Below are positions 18,285 to 27,754 of a DNA stretch of 64,000 nucleotides, in pieces. The DNA comes from Puniceicoccaceae bacterium Marseille-Q1082 (GTDB taxonomy: Bacteria; Verrucomicrobiota; Verrucomicrobiia; Opitutales; Intestinicryptomonadaceae): positions 1,445,671 to 1,509,670 of the forward strand of contig CAJGBI010000001.1 of the NCBI GenBank assembly GCA_904424815.1. The letters run 5' to 3'. The notes beneath the pieces were generated by a model that was not told where the DNA came from, did not search any database, and was given only the letters and a program-made list of their open reading frames with translations. The translations under genes were made by a program, and so were the position numbers. How positions within the stretch are numbered: position 1 is the stretch's first letter; each line of letters begins with the position of its first letter.

Positions 18285-20241
18285 ATTTCAGAAATTCGCG
18301 CGTGTATTCCGCCTGTTTTTCGGAGGTTCCCGAGGGAATCATCGTGATGCCGAACGTGCCCTCGTCCTGCGGCGCAAAATGGTATTCGCCTATGAGAATC
18401 GGTCGGTCCGCGCTGCCCTCCGGAAGCTTGAGATCCGCGATGTTGTAGCGGTACGTGTTGCAGGTGACGACGTCGCAATAGTCGGCGGATATGCGCGCTG
18501 CGTATTCCCACAAATCGCCGCTCATGCCGAAACTGCAACCCAGATACATTGCGCGGGGGTCGATTTCCTTTATGGCGTCGCGGCAGACCTGGAAGTACCT
18601 GCGGGTGTACGCCTCCTCAAACGCGATCATGTCGGCCTTTCCGGCGTCCGTTTGCGGAACGAACGATTCGGTTTTCAGAAAGTCGCCGAAAGACGAATAC
18701 TTAGAGCCCCACGCCGCATTGAGTTTTTCTACGGAGCCGTATTTTTCTTCGAGGATTTCGAGGAATTTTTTCTTGGAGCTTTGGCCGGCCTTGCATGCGA
18801 GCACTCCGGAGGCGAGCTTCGTCCGCCCCCACGACCACGGGAGTTCGCCGTCGATGAACACGCCGAAACAGTAGGGCGATTTTATCAGATCGGCTTTTTT
18901 CGCGAGCGCGCCTTTGACGGACTTTTCAAATTCAGGCGAAAACCAGTCCGGCGGGGACTGCCACCAGCCCCTCACCGTGCTTATCCATTCGCCCGGGGCG
19001 GAATTGCATGTGACCGCGTAGGGGATTTTTGCGGCTTCGAGGGTGTCGGATTCCGAAAGGTGCCCTCCGAGGTTTATCCCGAAGGACTCCGCGCGCGCCC
19101 GCAACAGGCCGAGGAGCTTTTCCCTGTCCCTGCCGCCGTATTTCAAATCAACATTGCGCGCGTAGAAATTAAAAGATTTCGCGGGCTTATCGAAATAGCT
19201 GCGCGCGAACGGCTCTGTCAAGAGCACGTATTGGTCGCCGTTTAGGTCTTCGTAAAATTCCTCGCGCCCCTCAAAGGCCGTCGCCCGCGTGGGAGACGTG
19301 CTGGTGCGGGCGTCCGTCGGCGGGTTCGAGAAAATCGTCCCCCAGCCGAGGGTGCATGCGCCGTTCGCGTAAAAGAGGTTGCCGTCAGGGGTTATGAAAA
19401 ACCATTTGCCGCCTATCTTTTGCGCGCGGAATTTTCCGGTAGCCTCATATTTGCGCTCGGGGTCGAGCAGGCCGAAATATTTGTCGCGCTTGGCTATCGG
19501 CGGGTGGGAGCGCATCCATTCCGCCTCCTGCTCGGCGCGCAGCTTCAAGTCTGCGTCCGAGTTCACCTTGTCCTTCCACTGCCTGTGCTTGTACTGGCCC
19601 CAGCGGTCGATGTAGGGGAAAAACTCGTCGCGGCTCATCGAGAGAATTTTGTCGTCGGGCCGCAGGTAATGGCTTGCGAACGGGTGGTTGCGGCAAGTTT
19701 CAAAGACTTTCGCGGCGTCCGCCGACCAATCGGCGCGCGCGGGCGCGGAGCTCCCCTTTATGGATATGTTGTCGAAGGCGAACGCGCGGCCCTGCGGAAT
19801 TACGACCTCCACCGAACACTTTTCGCCGCTCCTGCCGTGGAATACGCACTTGGAGGTCTCGATGTCGCCCGGGGCGTGGGCGAACGTGGATTCGCGGCGG
19901 ATTTCAAGCGCCTTGCCGTCCTTGTCTTTGAAATACACCACGGGGCCGGAGTGCGCGTCGCCGAGATTCTTGTAGTTAAATTCGACTTCAAGGACGTTGT
20001 AGTCGGAAGTCGAAAAAGAAAATGCCGTCGGATAGGCGCCCTTGGGCGCGCGGCACACAAGCGACGCCTTCCCCGATATGGTTTCCCGCTTCTCGGATGA
20101 AATACCGGAATGCCTGCCGATTTTAAGCTTGGGCGCGCCGGACTCGAAGTCCTCTTTCAGGATTTGCGTTTGTTTTAATTCCGCAAACAGAGGGAGGGCG
20201 GAAACCGATATGAGCGCAAGGAGGAACGTTTTATTCATCAT
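18049..20241 (-). CDS. Secreted GH50-like beta-agarase
   Basis: The product is 730 residues from the ATG at 20241 (ATGs at 20247 and 20238 are alternatives), starting with a signal peptide ending near 'ALPLFAE'. A beta-sandwich domain follows, then a clan-A type barrel with 'KWFFITPDGNLFYANG'. Candidate catalytic Glu residues lie in 'GVFIDGELPWSWG' and 'ILIGEYHFAPQDEG', which match the layout of GH50 agarases as I know it. The substrate is inferred. Its final 78 codons lie within the left inverted-repeat arm and are duplicated at 23563-23798 with identical amino-acid sequence. The gene is convergent with lpxA. Confidence 0.75.
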   Translation of the reverse strand: MMNKTFLLALISVSALPLFAELKQTQILKEDFESGAPKLKIGRHSGISSEKRETISGKASLVCRAPKGAYPTAFSFSTSDYNVLEVEFNYKNLGDAHSGPVVYFKDKDGKALEIRRESTFAHAPGDIETSKCVFHGRSGEKCSVEVVIPQGRAFAFDNISIKGSSAPARADWSADAAKVFETCRNHPFASHYLRPDDKILSMSRDEFFPYIDRWGQYKHRQWKDKVNSDADLKLRAEQEAEWMRSHPPIAKRDKYFGLLDPERKYEATGKFRAQKIGGKWFFITPDGNLFYANGACTLGWGTIFSNPPTDARTSTSPTRATAFEGREEFYEDLNGDQYVLLTEPFARSYFDKPAKSFNFYARNVDLKYGGRDREKLLGLLRARAESFGINLGGHLSESDTLEAAKIPYAVTCNSAPGEWISTVRGWWQSPPDWFSPEFEKSVKGALAKKADLIKSPYCFGVFIDGELPWSWGRTKLASGVLACKAGQSSKKKFLEILEEKYGSVEKLNAAWGSKYSSFGDFLKTESFVPQTDAGKADMIAFEEAYTRRYFQVCRDAIKEIDPRAMYLGCSFGMSGDLWEYAARISADYCDVVTCNTYRYNIADLKLPEGSADRPILIGEYHFAPQDEGTFGITMIPSGTSEKQAEYTREFLKSAARNPEVAGVVWFEWTDLSATGRYDRADSGIGIIDMADTPHYELVETFRNFSSGMYKERLNAKSGYGKGATDDRNWN

Positions 20242-20395
20242 ATGCATAATGCGTTGGATTTTTGCGATAATGGCGCGCGGAGAAAGCGGCGTCAACCGTT
20301 TTCGGCAAAGGGTTTTGCGGGCTGCGCGGCGTTCCGCGCCGGAGAAATCCGCGCAGGAAAAAATCCGGCTGCGCGGCAGGCGGCCGTTCCGCGGC

Positions 20396-20421
20396 AAAAA
20401 AGCCCCCTCGGCGAGGGGGCA
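20396..20421 (-). terminator. Rho-independent terminator after folD
   Basis: An 8-bp perfect stem GCCCCCTC / GAGGGGGC with a three-base loop is followed on the minus strand by six T. It ends the lipoprotein-folD transcript and separates it from the agarase gene. Confidence 0.85.
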
Positions 20422-20427
20422 AATTTT

Positions 20428-21306
20428 TTACCTGCCCTGCAAATGCCGCATATATGCGGCGAGGGTGTTGGACATCAGCATTGCGACAGTCATCGGCCCG
20501 ACCCCACCCGGAACGGGCGTGATCTTGGAGCACTTGGGCGCGACGCTTTCGAAATCGACGTCCCCGACGAGCCTGTATCCGCTCTTAGTTTCGGCAGACG
20601 GAACCCTGTTTATGCCCACGTCTATTACGCACGCGCCCTCCTTTACCATGTCCGCCGTCACCGTTCCCGGCCTGCCCACGGCGGCTATCAGTATGTCCGC
20701 CTGCGAGCAGATTTCCTTCAGATTTTCGCTCTTTGAATGGCAGACGCTGACTGTGGCGTCCGCGCCCTTTTGCATCAAAAGCAGCGCCATCGGCTTGCCG
20801 ACTATTATGCTGCGCCCGAGCACCACCGCCCTCTTGCCGGCGGTCTGCACCCCGTGCCTTTTCAGAAGCTCCATTATCCCCGCGGGCGTGCAGGCTGTGA
20901 AAGCGCGCGGATCCTCCTGGCAGAGCATTCCGAGGTTCGCCCTGCTGAACCCGTCCACATCCTTGTCGGCGCGCACGCGGTTGAAAGAGTCGCGCTCGCT
21001 CAAATGCCCGGGCAGGGGGGCCTGTATAAGAACGGCGTCGACGCTGTCGTCCGCGTTGAGGGAGTCTATAAGGGCGTTCAACTCCCCCTGCGATACGCTT
21101 TCGGGCAAGACGTGGAGGCGGCTTTCTATGCCGATTTCGCCGGCGATTCTGCCCTTCTTTTTTACATAGGAAACCGACGCGGGATCTTCGCCGACCCTTA
21201 TGAAAGCCACGCATGGGCGGCGCGGAGCCGAAATCCCCGCGAGTTTTTTGGAAAGCTCTTCGCAGACGCGCTTTGCGGCCGCGTTTCCGTCTATTATTTC
21301 GGGCAT
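20428..21306 (-). CDS. folD: Methylenetetrahydrofolate dehydrogenase / cyclohydrolase
   Basis: FolD interconverts one-carbon tetrahydrofolate forms in the cytoplasm using NADP. The 292-residue sequence carries the active-site 'SYVKKKGRIAGEIGI' (with the Tyr-x3-Lys pair), 'VLIQAPLPGHL', 'VVLGRSIIVGKPMALLL' (nucleotide-binding loop) and 'TPVPGGVGPMTVAMLM'. Length is normal. It lies 12 bases downstream of the small lipoprotein gene. Confidence 0.96.
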   Translation of the reverse strand: MPEIIDGNAAAKRVCEELSKKLAGISAPRRPCVAFIRVGEDPASVSYVKKKGRIAGEIGIESRLHVLPESVSQGELNALIDSLNADDSVDAVLIQAPLPGHLSERDSFNRVRADKDVDGFSRANLGMLCQEDPRAFTACTPAGIMELLKRHGVQTAGKRAVVLGRSIIVGKPMALLLMQKGADATVSVCHSKSENLKEICSQADILIAAVGRPGTVTADMVKEGACVIDVGINRVPSAETKSGYRLVGDVDFESVAPKCSKITPVPGGVGPMTVAMLMSNTLAAYMRHLQGR

Positions 21307-21318
21307 TGGAAATCCTTT

Positions 21319-21654
21319 TTATCTAAGTTTAATGTTTTCGACCCTCACTACGGGATCGCCGTCGATTTTTGCGAGGGAACCCCGCAGAACCACGAGCTTT
21401 CCGAAATACCGCTCGATGTTTGAGGTTATCAGCCGCGTGGTGTCGGCATATGCGACGAAATCGCCCTCTATGTCGTATATGCAGTATTTGTAAGGGGCTG
21501 TCGAGCGGAAGGGCGAATACGTGCTGCCCGTGTATTTCAGGAAGCCCACGAGCTCGCGCGGCGCCTCATGCTGCCCCGCAGTGTCGGAATTGCAGCCAAA
21601 CAGGAAAAACGCCGAAACGGCGAGCGCCGCCAATATCGCTTTGGGGAATTTCAT
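21319..21654 (-). CDS. Small predicted lipoprotein
   Basis: From the ATG at 21654 the product is 111 residues. It begins with a basic-hydrophobic signal ending in a Cys ('SAFFLFGCNSD'), a plausible though imperfect lipobox. The mature part ('IEGDFVAYADTTRLITSNI', 'KLVVLRGSLAKIDGDPV') looks like a small beta-barrel of OB-fold type. The longer upstream frame lacks protein character. It is the first gene of a two-gene unit with folD. Function unknown. Confidence 0.7.
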   Translation of the reverse strand: MKFPKAILAALAVSAFFLFGCNSDTAGQHEAPRELVGFLKYTGSTYSPFRSTAPYKYCIYDIEGDFVAYADTTRLITSNIERYFGKLVVLRGSLAKIDGDPVVRVENIKLR

Positions 21655-21879
21655 ATATCGCGATTTTCCCCAAAGCCGCCGCGATTGCAAGCCGAATTGC
21701 GCAGATGCGGGCGATTTTCCGGCGCGGCGCGTCCGGATGGCTTTTGAACATCCAACAATATGCTTGATTTTGTCGCAAGCACGGGTAGTTTTGTTTATTG
21801 AAAACTTAATTTGCGCATTCGGATTGGCATTCGGGGGCGTCCCGCCCGAAAATCCTGCCGCAAAACGCACGCAACTTAT

Positions 21880-23538
21880 ATGGATTGGCTCGGCAATCTC
21901 TTTTTCGGCGCGGGAATCGCGCACAGCATACTCGTATTCGCGCTCGTCATAACCTTGGGCGTCCTTCTGGGGCGCATAAAAGTGGCGGGAATATCGCTCG
22001 GGGTGACCTGGATTCTATTCGTCGGGATTATCGCAAGCCACTTCGGAATGGGCATAGAAGCCCATGTGCTCCACTTTTTCAAGGAATTCGGGCTGGTGCT
22101 ATTCGTGTTTTCAATAGGCCTGCAAGTGGGGCCAAGCTTTTTTTCGTCCTTTAAAAAAGAGGGGATTGGCATGAACCTCGTGGCGGCGGCCGTCGTGTTC
22201 TGCGGCGTCGGGGTAGCGGTGGCGATACATTACGCCACGGGGCTGCCAATGCCCACGATGGTAGGGATCCTCTCCGGAGCGGTGACGAACACCCCCGGGC
22301 TGGGCGCGGCAACGCAGACTTACACCGACATCACGAGCCTCGACGACCCCACCATATCGCTTGGCTACGCAGTCGCGTATCCACTCGGGGTTCTCGGCAT
22401 AATAGGCTCGCTCATCGCGCTCAAATTCGCTTTCAGAATTTCTTTTGACGGGGAATACGCCGAGATCCGCCGCCGCAAAGGGCTGAAAGTCGGCGCCGAC
22501 AGGATAACTCTCGAAGTCGCCAACCCGTCCCTCGACGGCAGGACGATAGACGAGGTTCAGGAACTCGTCGACAGGCACTTTGTGATATCGAGAATCTGCG
22601 GAAAAGACGGAAAGATAGAGATAGCCAAATCCGAGAGCGTGCTGCGCAAGTCGGACAAGATTCTCGTGGTCGCGGAACCAAAGGACATCGACTTTCTCGT
22701 CGCGTTCATAGGCGAGAGGGTGGATATGGAATGGCAGAAGATGGACACCGCCCTTGAAGCGCGCCGCGTTATGATCACAAATCCGGACGTCAACGGCAAG
22801 ACTCTCGGGAAGCTCGGACTGTACGGCGGATTTTCCTTCAACATCACGCGAGTCAACCGCGCCGGCATAGACCTCGTGGCGCACCCCGACCTGCAGCTCC
22901 AGATGGGCGACCGCGTGACCGCAGTGGGCACCGCGACCTCCCTCAAAAGCGTCGAAAAAATCCTGGGCAACTCGATGATGCGCCTGCGCCAGCCGAACTT
23001 GGTGCCGATATTTCTCGGGATATTCCTCGGGGTGCTCGTCGGCAGCGTGCCTTTCTTTATTCCAGGCATACCGCAGCCGATAAAGCTCGGGCTGGCTGGC
23101 GGGCCGCTCGTGGTCTCAATTCTCCTGAGCAGGTTTGGGCCGAAATTCAAGCTCGTCACCTACACGACAGTGAGCGCCAACCTAATGGTGCGCGAGATAG
23201 GCATTGCGATATTCCTCGCGGGCGTCGGGCTCGGGGCGGGGAAAGATTTTGTCTCGACCGTCATAAACGGCGGCGGCTACGTATGGATAGCGTACGGGGC
23301 GGTAATAACAGTGCTGCCGGTTCTAATAGGGGGAGCCATAGCGAGGATATTCTTGAAGCTCGACTACTTCACCCTTATGGGCGTGCTTTCGGGAAGCACA
23401 ACCAATCCGCCCGCGCTCGCATACTCGAACGCGACTGCCGACAACGACATGCCCGCCGTGGGATACGCAACGGTCTATCCGCTGACCATGTTTCTCCGCG
23501 TCCTTACCGCGCAATTGCTGATAATCTTTTTCGTATAG
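21880..23538 (+). CDS. AspT/YidE-type transporter with two RCK_C domains
   Basis: The 552-residue membrane protein starts at the ATG at 21880. It has about five helices, two tandem cytoplasmic TrkA-C-like domains (residues about 200-370), then a second block of about five helices. Both halves carry the duplication signature: 'GILSGAVTNTPGLGAA' in the first and 'GVLSGSTTNPPALAYS' in the second. This is the architecture of the aspartate-alanine exchanger family; the substrate cannot be told from sequence. The right inverted-repeat arm starts only 24 bases after its stop. Confidence 0.88.
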   Translation: MDWLGNLFFGAGIAHSILVFALVITLGVLLGRIKVAGISLGVTWILFVGIIASHFGMGIEAHVLHFFKEFGLVLFVFSIGLQVGPSFFSSFKKEGIGMNLVAAAVVFCGVGVAVAIHYATGLPMPTMVGILSGAVTNTPGLGAATQTYTDITSLDDPTISLGYAVAYPLGVLGIIGSLIALKFAFRISFDGEYAEIRRRKGLKVGADRITLEVANPSLDGRTIDEVQELVDRHFVISRICGKDGKIEIAKSESVLRKSDKILVVAEPKDIDFLVAFIGERVDMEWQKMDTALEARRVMITNPDVNGKTLGKLGLYGGFSFNITRVNRAGIDLVAHPDLQLQMGDRVTAVGTATSLKSVEKILGNSMMRLRQPNLVPIFLGIFLGVLVGSVPFFIPGIPQPIKLGLAGGPLVVSILLSRFGPKFKLVTYTTVSANLMVREIGIAIFLAGVGLGAGKDFVSTVINGGGYVWIAYGAVITVLPVLIGGAIARIFLKLDYFTLMGVLSGSTTNPPALAYSNATADNDMPAVGYATVYPLTMFLRVLTAQLLIIFFV

Positions 23539-23562
23539 CAATCGGGCGCGACATTTTCCAGA

Positions 23563-23798
23563 CGGCGGCGCGCAATCCTGAGGTTGCGGGGGTTGTGTGG
23601 TTCGAGTGGACAGACCTCTCCGCGACTGGGCGCTACGACCGTGCGGATTCCGGCATAGGCATAATCGACATGGCGGACACCCCGCACTACGAACTCGTCG
23701 AGACTTTCAGAAACTTTTCCTCCGGCATGTACAAAGAGAGGCTGAACGCAAAATCCGGCTACGGCAAAGGCGCAACCGACGACAGAAACTGGAATTAG
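23563..23798 (+). pseudogene. Duplicated 3' end of the agarase gene
   Basis: The last 78 codons of the agarase gene, including its stop, are repeated here in opposite orientation and give an identical amino-acid sequence from 'AARNPEVAGVVW' to 'KGATDDRNWN'. There is no start or 5' part, so this is a gene fragment carried by the right inverted-repeat arm. Its identity to the functional copy suggests a recent event or ongoing gene conversion. Confidence 0.92.
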
Positions 23799-24136
23799 CC
23801 AATCCAGATAATGCGGGGCGCATACCATAAACAGGGGTACGCGGCGCGCCTGCCGTTGAAGCGGCGCATTTCCTTGCGAGAATTGGCTTAGCCAATGCTT
23901 TTATCCTTTTCAAAATTCCAACAAAAAACGAACCTCCAACAATAGAGCTTCGTGCGGCGCGGATAGGCGCATTGGCTCCATTGACGGGGGCCGCCGACGG
24001 AAGGGTCGCATCCATTGAAGGTGACGGCGGTGCCGCTTCCATTGAAGGGGGCGGCGGTGCCGCTTCCATTGAAGGGGCTGACGCCCCTTACGAAGATTGG
24101 CTTCGCCAATGCTTCTATCCCCTCTCCGTTCCCCTC

Positions 24137-24170
24137 AAAAAAAAACGAACCTCCCATGAGAGGTTCGTTA
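24137..24170 (-). terminator. Terminator hairpin in the right repeat arm
   Basis: This is the mirror copy of the hairpin at 17681: AACGAACCTC / GAGGTTCGTT, followed on the minus strand by a run of T (read here as a run of A from 24137). It could end transcripts coming from the LysM gene. Confidence 0.7.
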
Positions 24171-24697
24171 GCTCTTTCGGAGTTCGTTCTGAAAACCAAA
24201 GGTTTCCGATTTGGCGCAATGAAAACGAAAGCTTATTTTATCCGAAGCGCAGCGAGGCTATAAAATAAGGCTTTCGGGAAGGATAAAATGCGATAGCATT
24301 TTATTCGGATATATACAAAACTCCATATGCGGAAACTTCGGGGGCAGGCGCATTGGCTTTGCCAATCGCCAGGGGGCTTGCCCCCTCTGCGGCAGGCGCG
24401 CCCCGCGCCCGCCCAGCGCAACCAAGCGAGCGAATCCATTTTGGATGAAGAGCGAGGGCGGGCGGCAGTGCCGCTTCCATTGAAGGGGCACGCCCCTTAC
24501 GCCCATTGCTTTGCAATAGGGCTATCCCCACTATTCTTCCAAAATTGGTTCTGAAAACCAAAGGTTTCCGATTTGGCGTAATGATTTTGGATGAAGAGCG
24601 AGTATTTGGGGAAAGCCGCCGGTGGGAGCGTACATTAGTACGTGACCAGTGGCGGCTTTCCACAAAACGCAGCTATTCGCCAAAAGCATTCGCCAAA

Positions 24698-25546
24698 TCA
24701 GCGGCGGGGAATTTTCAGGACTTGCCCCGGCTTTAAGGATGAGGCCGTGGCTAGCCTGTCGCGGTTCGCGGCGAATATGTCGCGCCACTTGTTGGGGGTG
24801 CCGTACATTTTGCGGCTTATGCTCGAGAGCGTATCGCCCGCTTGGACAGTATAGGAAGACGGTATGTCGCGGCGCACGGAGGGAGCGGGCTGTCTGCCGG
24901 GTTCGCGGGGATTTGCCTGCGCGTTTGCCTGGGCGGGGCGGCGGGAAACACGGGGCTGAGCGGTCTCCGCGGAACGGGAAGCGGAAGTCTGCACACTGAC
25001 GTTTTGCGTTGCCTCAAGGCGGTCTATCGTGGCGGCCGCCGCGGCCAGTTTCTGTTTGAGCTCCAGATTTTCCTTTTGAAGTTTTTGCAGGATTTCCTCG
25101 AGCTCTATGCGCCTTATGTTGTTTTCAAAGGGGCTTTCGGGGAGGGAGGCGGCAAATTTTTTCTGGGCGGTCTCTATCATCTGCCTCACCATCGGCGAAG
25201 ACTGCGAATTGGGTTTGAGCTCCAAATACTTCTTGAAATGGTAAATGGCGGTATTGGGATCGTTCATGTGTTCGAGGTATATGCGCCCGAGCTCGAAATG
25301 CGATTCGGGAGCGTCGCGCCGCTTCTCCGAAACTTTCAGAAACGCGCTCAACGCCTCAGAGATGTTGCCGCGCCGCAATTCCTCCTGGCCGCGCAAGAAG
25401 TGGGGCTCGGAAGTCTCTTTGACGACCTCCTCCCTGCCGAAATCGCAGCCGCCCGCCGAGAGGATATAGAAGCTCGCCAACGCCGCAAATAGCAGCGTCA
25501 GCAGAGCCTTCGACCTGTCGGAGAATCTGCGATGTTCGACGCGCAT
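24698..25546 (-). CDS. Lipoprotein-like protein with TPR-like region, coiled coil and C-terminal LysM domain
   Basis: From the ATG at 25546 the product is 282 residues. A hydrophobic segment 'LLTLLFAALASFYIL' precedes a Cys ('AGGCDFG') that may be lipidated. Residues 50-120 resemble TPR helices ('ESHFELGRIYLEHMNDPNT'). A coiled coil ('EEILQKLQKENLELKQKL') and a Pro/Gln-rich linker come next. The last 50 residues form a LysM domain ('YTVQAGDTLSSISRKMYGTP') that would bind peptidoglycan. It starts two bases after purH and is probably co-transcribed with it. Confidence 0.85.
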   Translation of the reverse strand: MRVEHRRFSDRSKALLTLLFAALASFYILSAGGCDFGREEVVKETSEPHFLRGQEELRRGNISEALSAFLKVSEKRRDAPESHFELGRIYLEHMNDPNTAIYHFKKYLELKPNSQSSPMVRQMIETAQKKFAASLPESPFENNIRRIELEEILQKLQKENLELKQKLAAAAATIDRLEATQNVSVQTSASRSAETAQPRVSRRPAQANAQANPREPGRQPAPSVRRDIPSSYTVQAGDTLSSISRKMYGTPNKWRDIFAANRDRLATASSLKPGQVLKIPRR

Positions 25547-25548
25547 TT

Positions 25549-27075
25549 TTAGTGGCGGAAGTGGCGTACTCCCGTAAATACCATTGCCATGTTGTTGGCG
25601 TCGGCGGCGGCGACAACCTCCTCGTCGCGCACGGACCCCCCCGGCTGGATTGCGGCGGTCGCGCCCGCCTCCGCCGCGGCGAGCAGCCCGTCGGCGAACG
25701 GGAAGAACGCGTCGGAAGCCACGATGCTCGGCCTGAGAGAGAGCTTGGCCTCCCCCGCTTTCCAAACCGCTATGCGCGAGCTGTCCACGCGCGACATCTG
25801 GCCCGCGCCGATTCCGAGGGTGCGCTCGCAGCCGGCATAGACTATGGCGTTGCTCTTGACGTGCTTTACGACTTTCCAGCCGAAGAGCATCGCACGCCAT
25901 TCATCTTCCGTCGGCTGGCGCTTTGTGACGACCCGCATATTTGATTTGAGCTCCTCGATATCGTCGGCAGTCTGTGCGAGAACCCCTCCGACAACGCTCT
26001 TTACGCGCAGGCCGCCAACCTTTTTGCAGTTCCAAAGCATCAGGCGGAGATTCTTTTTCTTGGAAAAGATTTCTATGGCTTCGTCGGAAAAATCCGGAGC
26101 TATGACGACCTCGCAGAATATGCCCGAGATCACTTTCGCCAAATCCGCCTCCATTCTGCGGTTGACGGTTATTATGCCGCCGAACGGCGCCTGCCTGTCG
26201 GTCTCGAACGCCTGGTTCCAAGCTTCGACGAGATTTTCGCAAGACGCAACCCCGCACGGGTTGGTGTGTTTGAGAATGGCGACCGTCGGGCTCTCGAATT
26301 CCGCGATGAGCTCCGCGGCGGCCGATATGTCTATAATGTTGTTGTAGGATAGCTCTTTGCCCTGCAACTGCCTGAAAATTTTGTCAAAGTCGCCGTAGAG
26401 CGCCGCCGCCTGGTGCGGGTTTTCGCCGTAGCGCATCTTCTGGACGACGGGAAGCCCGATGTTGAGGGTCGACGGCAGCCCGCCGTCCCCGAAGCGCGAA
26501 TTGAGATAATTGGCGATGGCGGCGTCATAGGCGCTCGTGCGCTGGTACACTTTCAGCGCGAGCCGCCTGCGCAGCTCTTGAAGCGCGTCGCCGCCCAGCC
26601 TGAGCGCCTCGAGCACCCGCGGATAATCGGCGCTGTCGCAAACAACCGTCACGCTCGCATGGTTTTTGGCGGCGGAGCGGAGCATCGAGGGCCCCCCGAT
26701 GTCGATGTTTTCGATGGCGTCTTCTATCGTGCAGCCGGGCTTGGAGACCGTAGCCTCAAACGGATACAGGTTGACTGCCACGAGATCTATCATGCCTATG
26801 CCGTGCTCTTCGGCCTGCGCCATGTGGGACGGGTTGGAGCGCAGGCACAAGAGGCCGCCGTGAATCTTCGGATGGAGGGTCTTTACGCGCCCGTCCATCA
26901 TTTCGGGAAATCCCGTGTAGTCCGAGACCTCCGTCACGGGTATTCCCTCCTTCGCCAAAAGCTTCGCGGTCCCGCCTGTGGAAAGTATTGTATAGCCGTG
27001 CTTGCGAACGAGTTCCCTCGCAAATTCAACGACTCCCGTTTTGTCGCTTACAGATATTAACGCCCGCTTTTCCAT
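25549..27075 (-). CDS. purH: Bifunctional AICAR formyltransferase / IMP cyclohydrolase
   Basis: PurH performs the last two steps of IMP synthesis. The 508-residue protein has the N-terminal cyclohydrolase domain ('[19 protein letters not shown]', '[20 protein letters not shown]', 'NLYPFEATV') and the C-terminal transformylase domain ('[10 protein letters not shown]', '[12 protein letters not shown]', '[14 protein letters not shown]'). It ends in '[13 protein letters not shown]', the usual PurH C-terminus. Length is normal. Confidence 0.97.
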   Translation of the reverse strand: MEKRALISVSDKTGVVEFARELVRKHGYTILSTGGTAKLLAKEGIPVTEVSDYTGFPEMMDGRVKTLHPKIHGGLLCLRSNPSHMAQAEEHGIGMIDLVAVNLYPFEATVSKPGCTIEDAIENIDIGGPSMLRSAAKNHASVTVVCDSADYPRVLEALRLGGDALQELRRRLALKVYQRTSAYDAAIANYLNSRFGDGGLPSTLNIGLPVVQKMRYGENPHQAAALYGDFDKIFRQLQGKELSYNNIIDISAAAELIAEFESPTVAILKHTNPCGVASCENLVEAWNQAFETDRQAPFGGIITVNRRMEADLAKVISGIFCEVVIAPDFSDEAIEIFSKKKNLRLMLWNCKKVGGLRVKSVVGGVLAQTADDIEELKSNMRVVTKRQPTEDEWRAMLFGWKVVKHVKSNAIVYAGCERTLGIGAGQMSRVDSSRIAVWKAGEAKLSLRPSIVASDAFFPFADGLLAAAEAGATAAIQPGGSVRDEEVVAAADANNMAMVFTGVRHFRH

Positions 27076-27194
27076 ATGGATTATTTCAAATCAATCGCCG
27101 CCCGCGGTTCAAGAAAATAAAGCCGCTTTTTTTTGAAAAATCGGCGGCAAAAGCGCGCCTGAAAGCGGGTTTTTTGAAAAGCGCGCAAAAACTC

Positions 27195-27223
27195 TTGACA
27201 AGCGCAAAAAACTTTCCCAATAT
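27195..27223 (+). promoter_or_regulatory. Promoter upstream of tRNA-Glu
   Basis: TTGACA (27195-27200) and CAATAT (27218-27223) are spaced by 17 bases. Transcription would start about 50 bases before the tRNA, and no gene lies between. Confidence 0.5.
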
Positions 27224-27281
27224 TCGCGCACAATAAAAATTGCGCGCCGGCATTATCGCCGCGCACGCGAAAAGCGAATAC

Positions 27282-27353
27282 GCCCCCGTCGTCTAGGGGT
27301 TAGGACTCCTGAACCTCATTCAGGAAACAGCGGTTCGAATCCGCTAGGGGGTG
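27282..27353 (+). tRNA. tRNA-Glu (anticodon CUC)
   Basis: The 72-base sequence folds as a cloverleaf. The acceptor strand GCCCCCG pairs with AGGGGGT (a G-U at the end and a G-A at the base). The D arm is GTCT/GGAC, the anticodon arm CCTGA/TCAGG and the T arm AGCGG/CCGCT around TTCGAAT. The anticodon loop ACCTCAT places CTC at 34-36, reading GAG (Glu), and the discriminator is G. No CCA is encoded. Position 33 reads C rather than the nearly universal T. Confidence 0.85.
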
Positions 27354-27375
27354 CGCTTTTCGGGTCTTTCAAAAT

Positions 27376-27403
27376 ACGCGCCGCACTCCGGCGCGTTTTT
27401 TTT
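27376..27403 (+). terminator. Terminator after tRNA-Glu
   Basis: An 8-bp perfect stem ACGCGCCG / CGGCGCGT with a five-base loop is followed by a run of T. The following 27404-27754 stretch has no gene that I can support. Confidence 0.88.
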
Positions 27404-27754
27404 GCGCGAATCCGGCGCAAAATTTCAAACCGCAAAAAACCTCCGGCCAAGCGCGCCTGCGCGAAACGGAATTGGAACGGATTGGGAATGGAACGGCGAA
27501 AAAGGATTTCCGGATATTCCCAACAACTGCGGCAACCGGAAATCCCGAATTTGAATTTTTAAACTATTTGCGGCGCACAATGGGAAATCCGCAAAGATTC
27601 TAAGCCATAAGTCAACAGGGCAAACGCGTTCCGGCCGCCGCGCATGAAAAAATTTTTTCGCAACGCCGCGCGTAAAAACGAGAAATTTTTCGAAAATAAA
27701 ATTTGTTGACAATATTTTGGGAAGGCCAACGATTTTCAGAAAAGGAGGCACCAA

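Larger units (their letters stand above)
23563..24700. repeat. Right arm of the long inverted repeat
   Basis: This is the reverse-oriented counterpart of 16866-18284. The inner edge is sharp: it lies at 23563 here and at 18284 on the left. The outer edge coincides with the stop codon of the LysM gene, just as the left arm's outer edge coincides with the lpxA stop. Compared with the left arm it lacks one 285-base unit and has scattered differences in the non-coding part. No separate gene is credible between 23799 and 24697. Confidence 0.9.

Noticed and set aside
18019-19245. 408-residue open frame opposite the agarase
   Set aside because: Shadow of the agarase coding strand; its start lies in repeat DNA.
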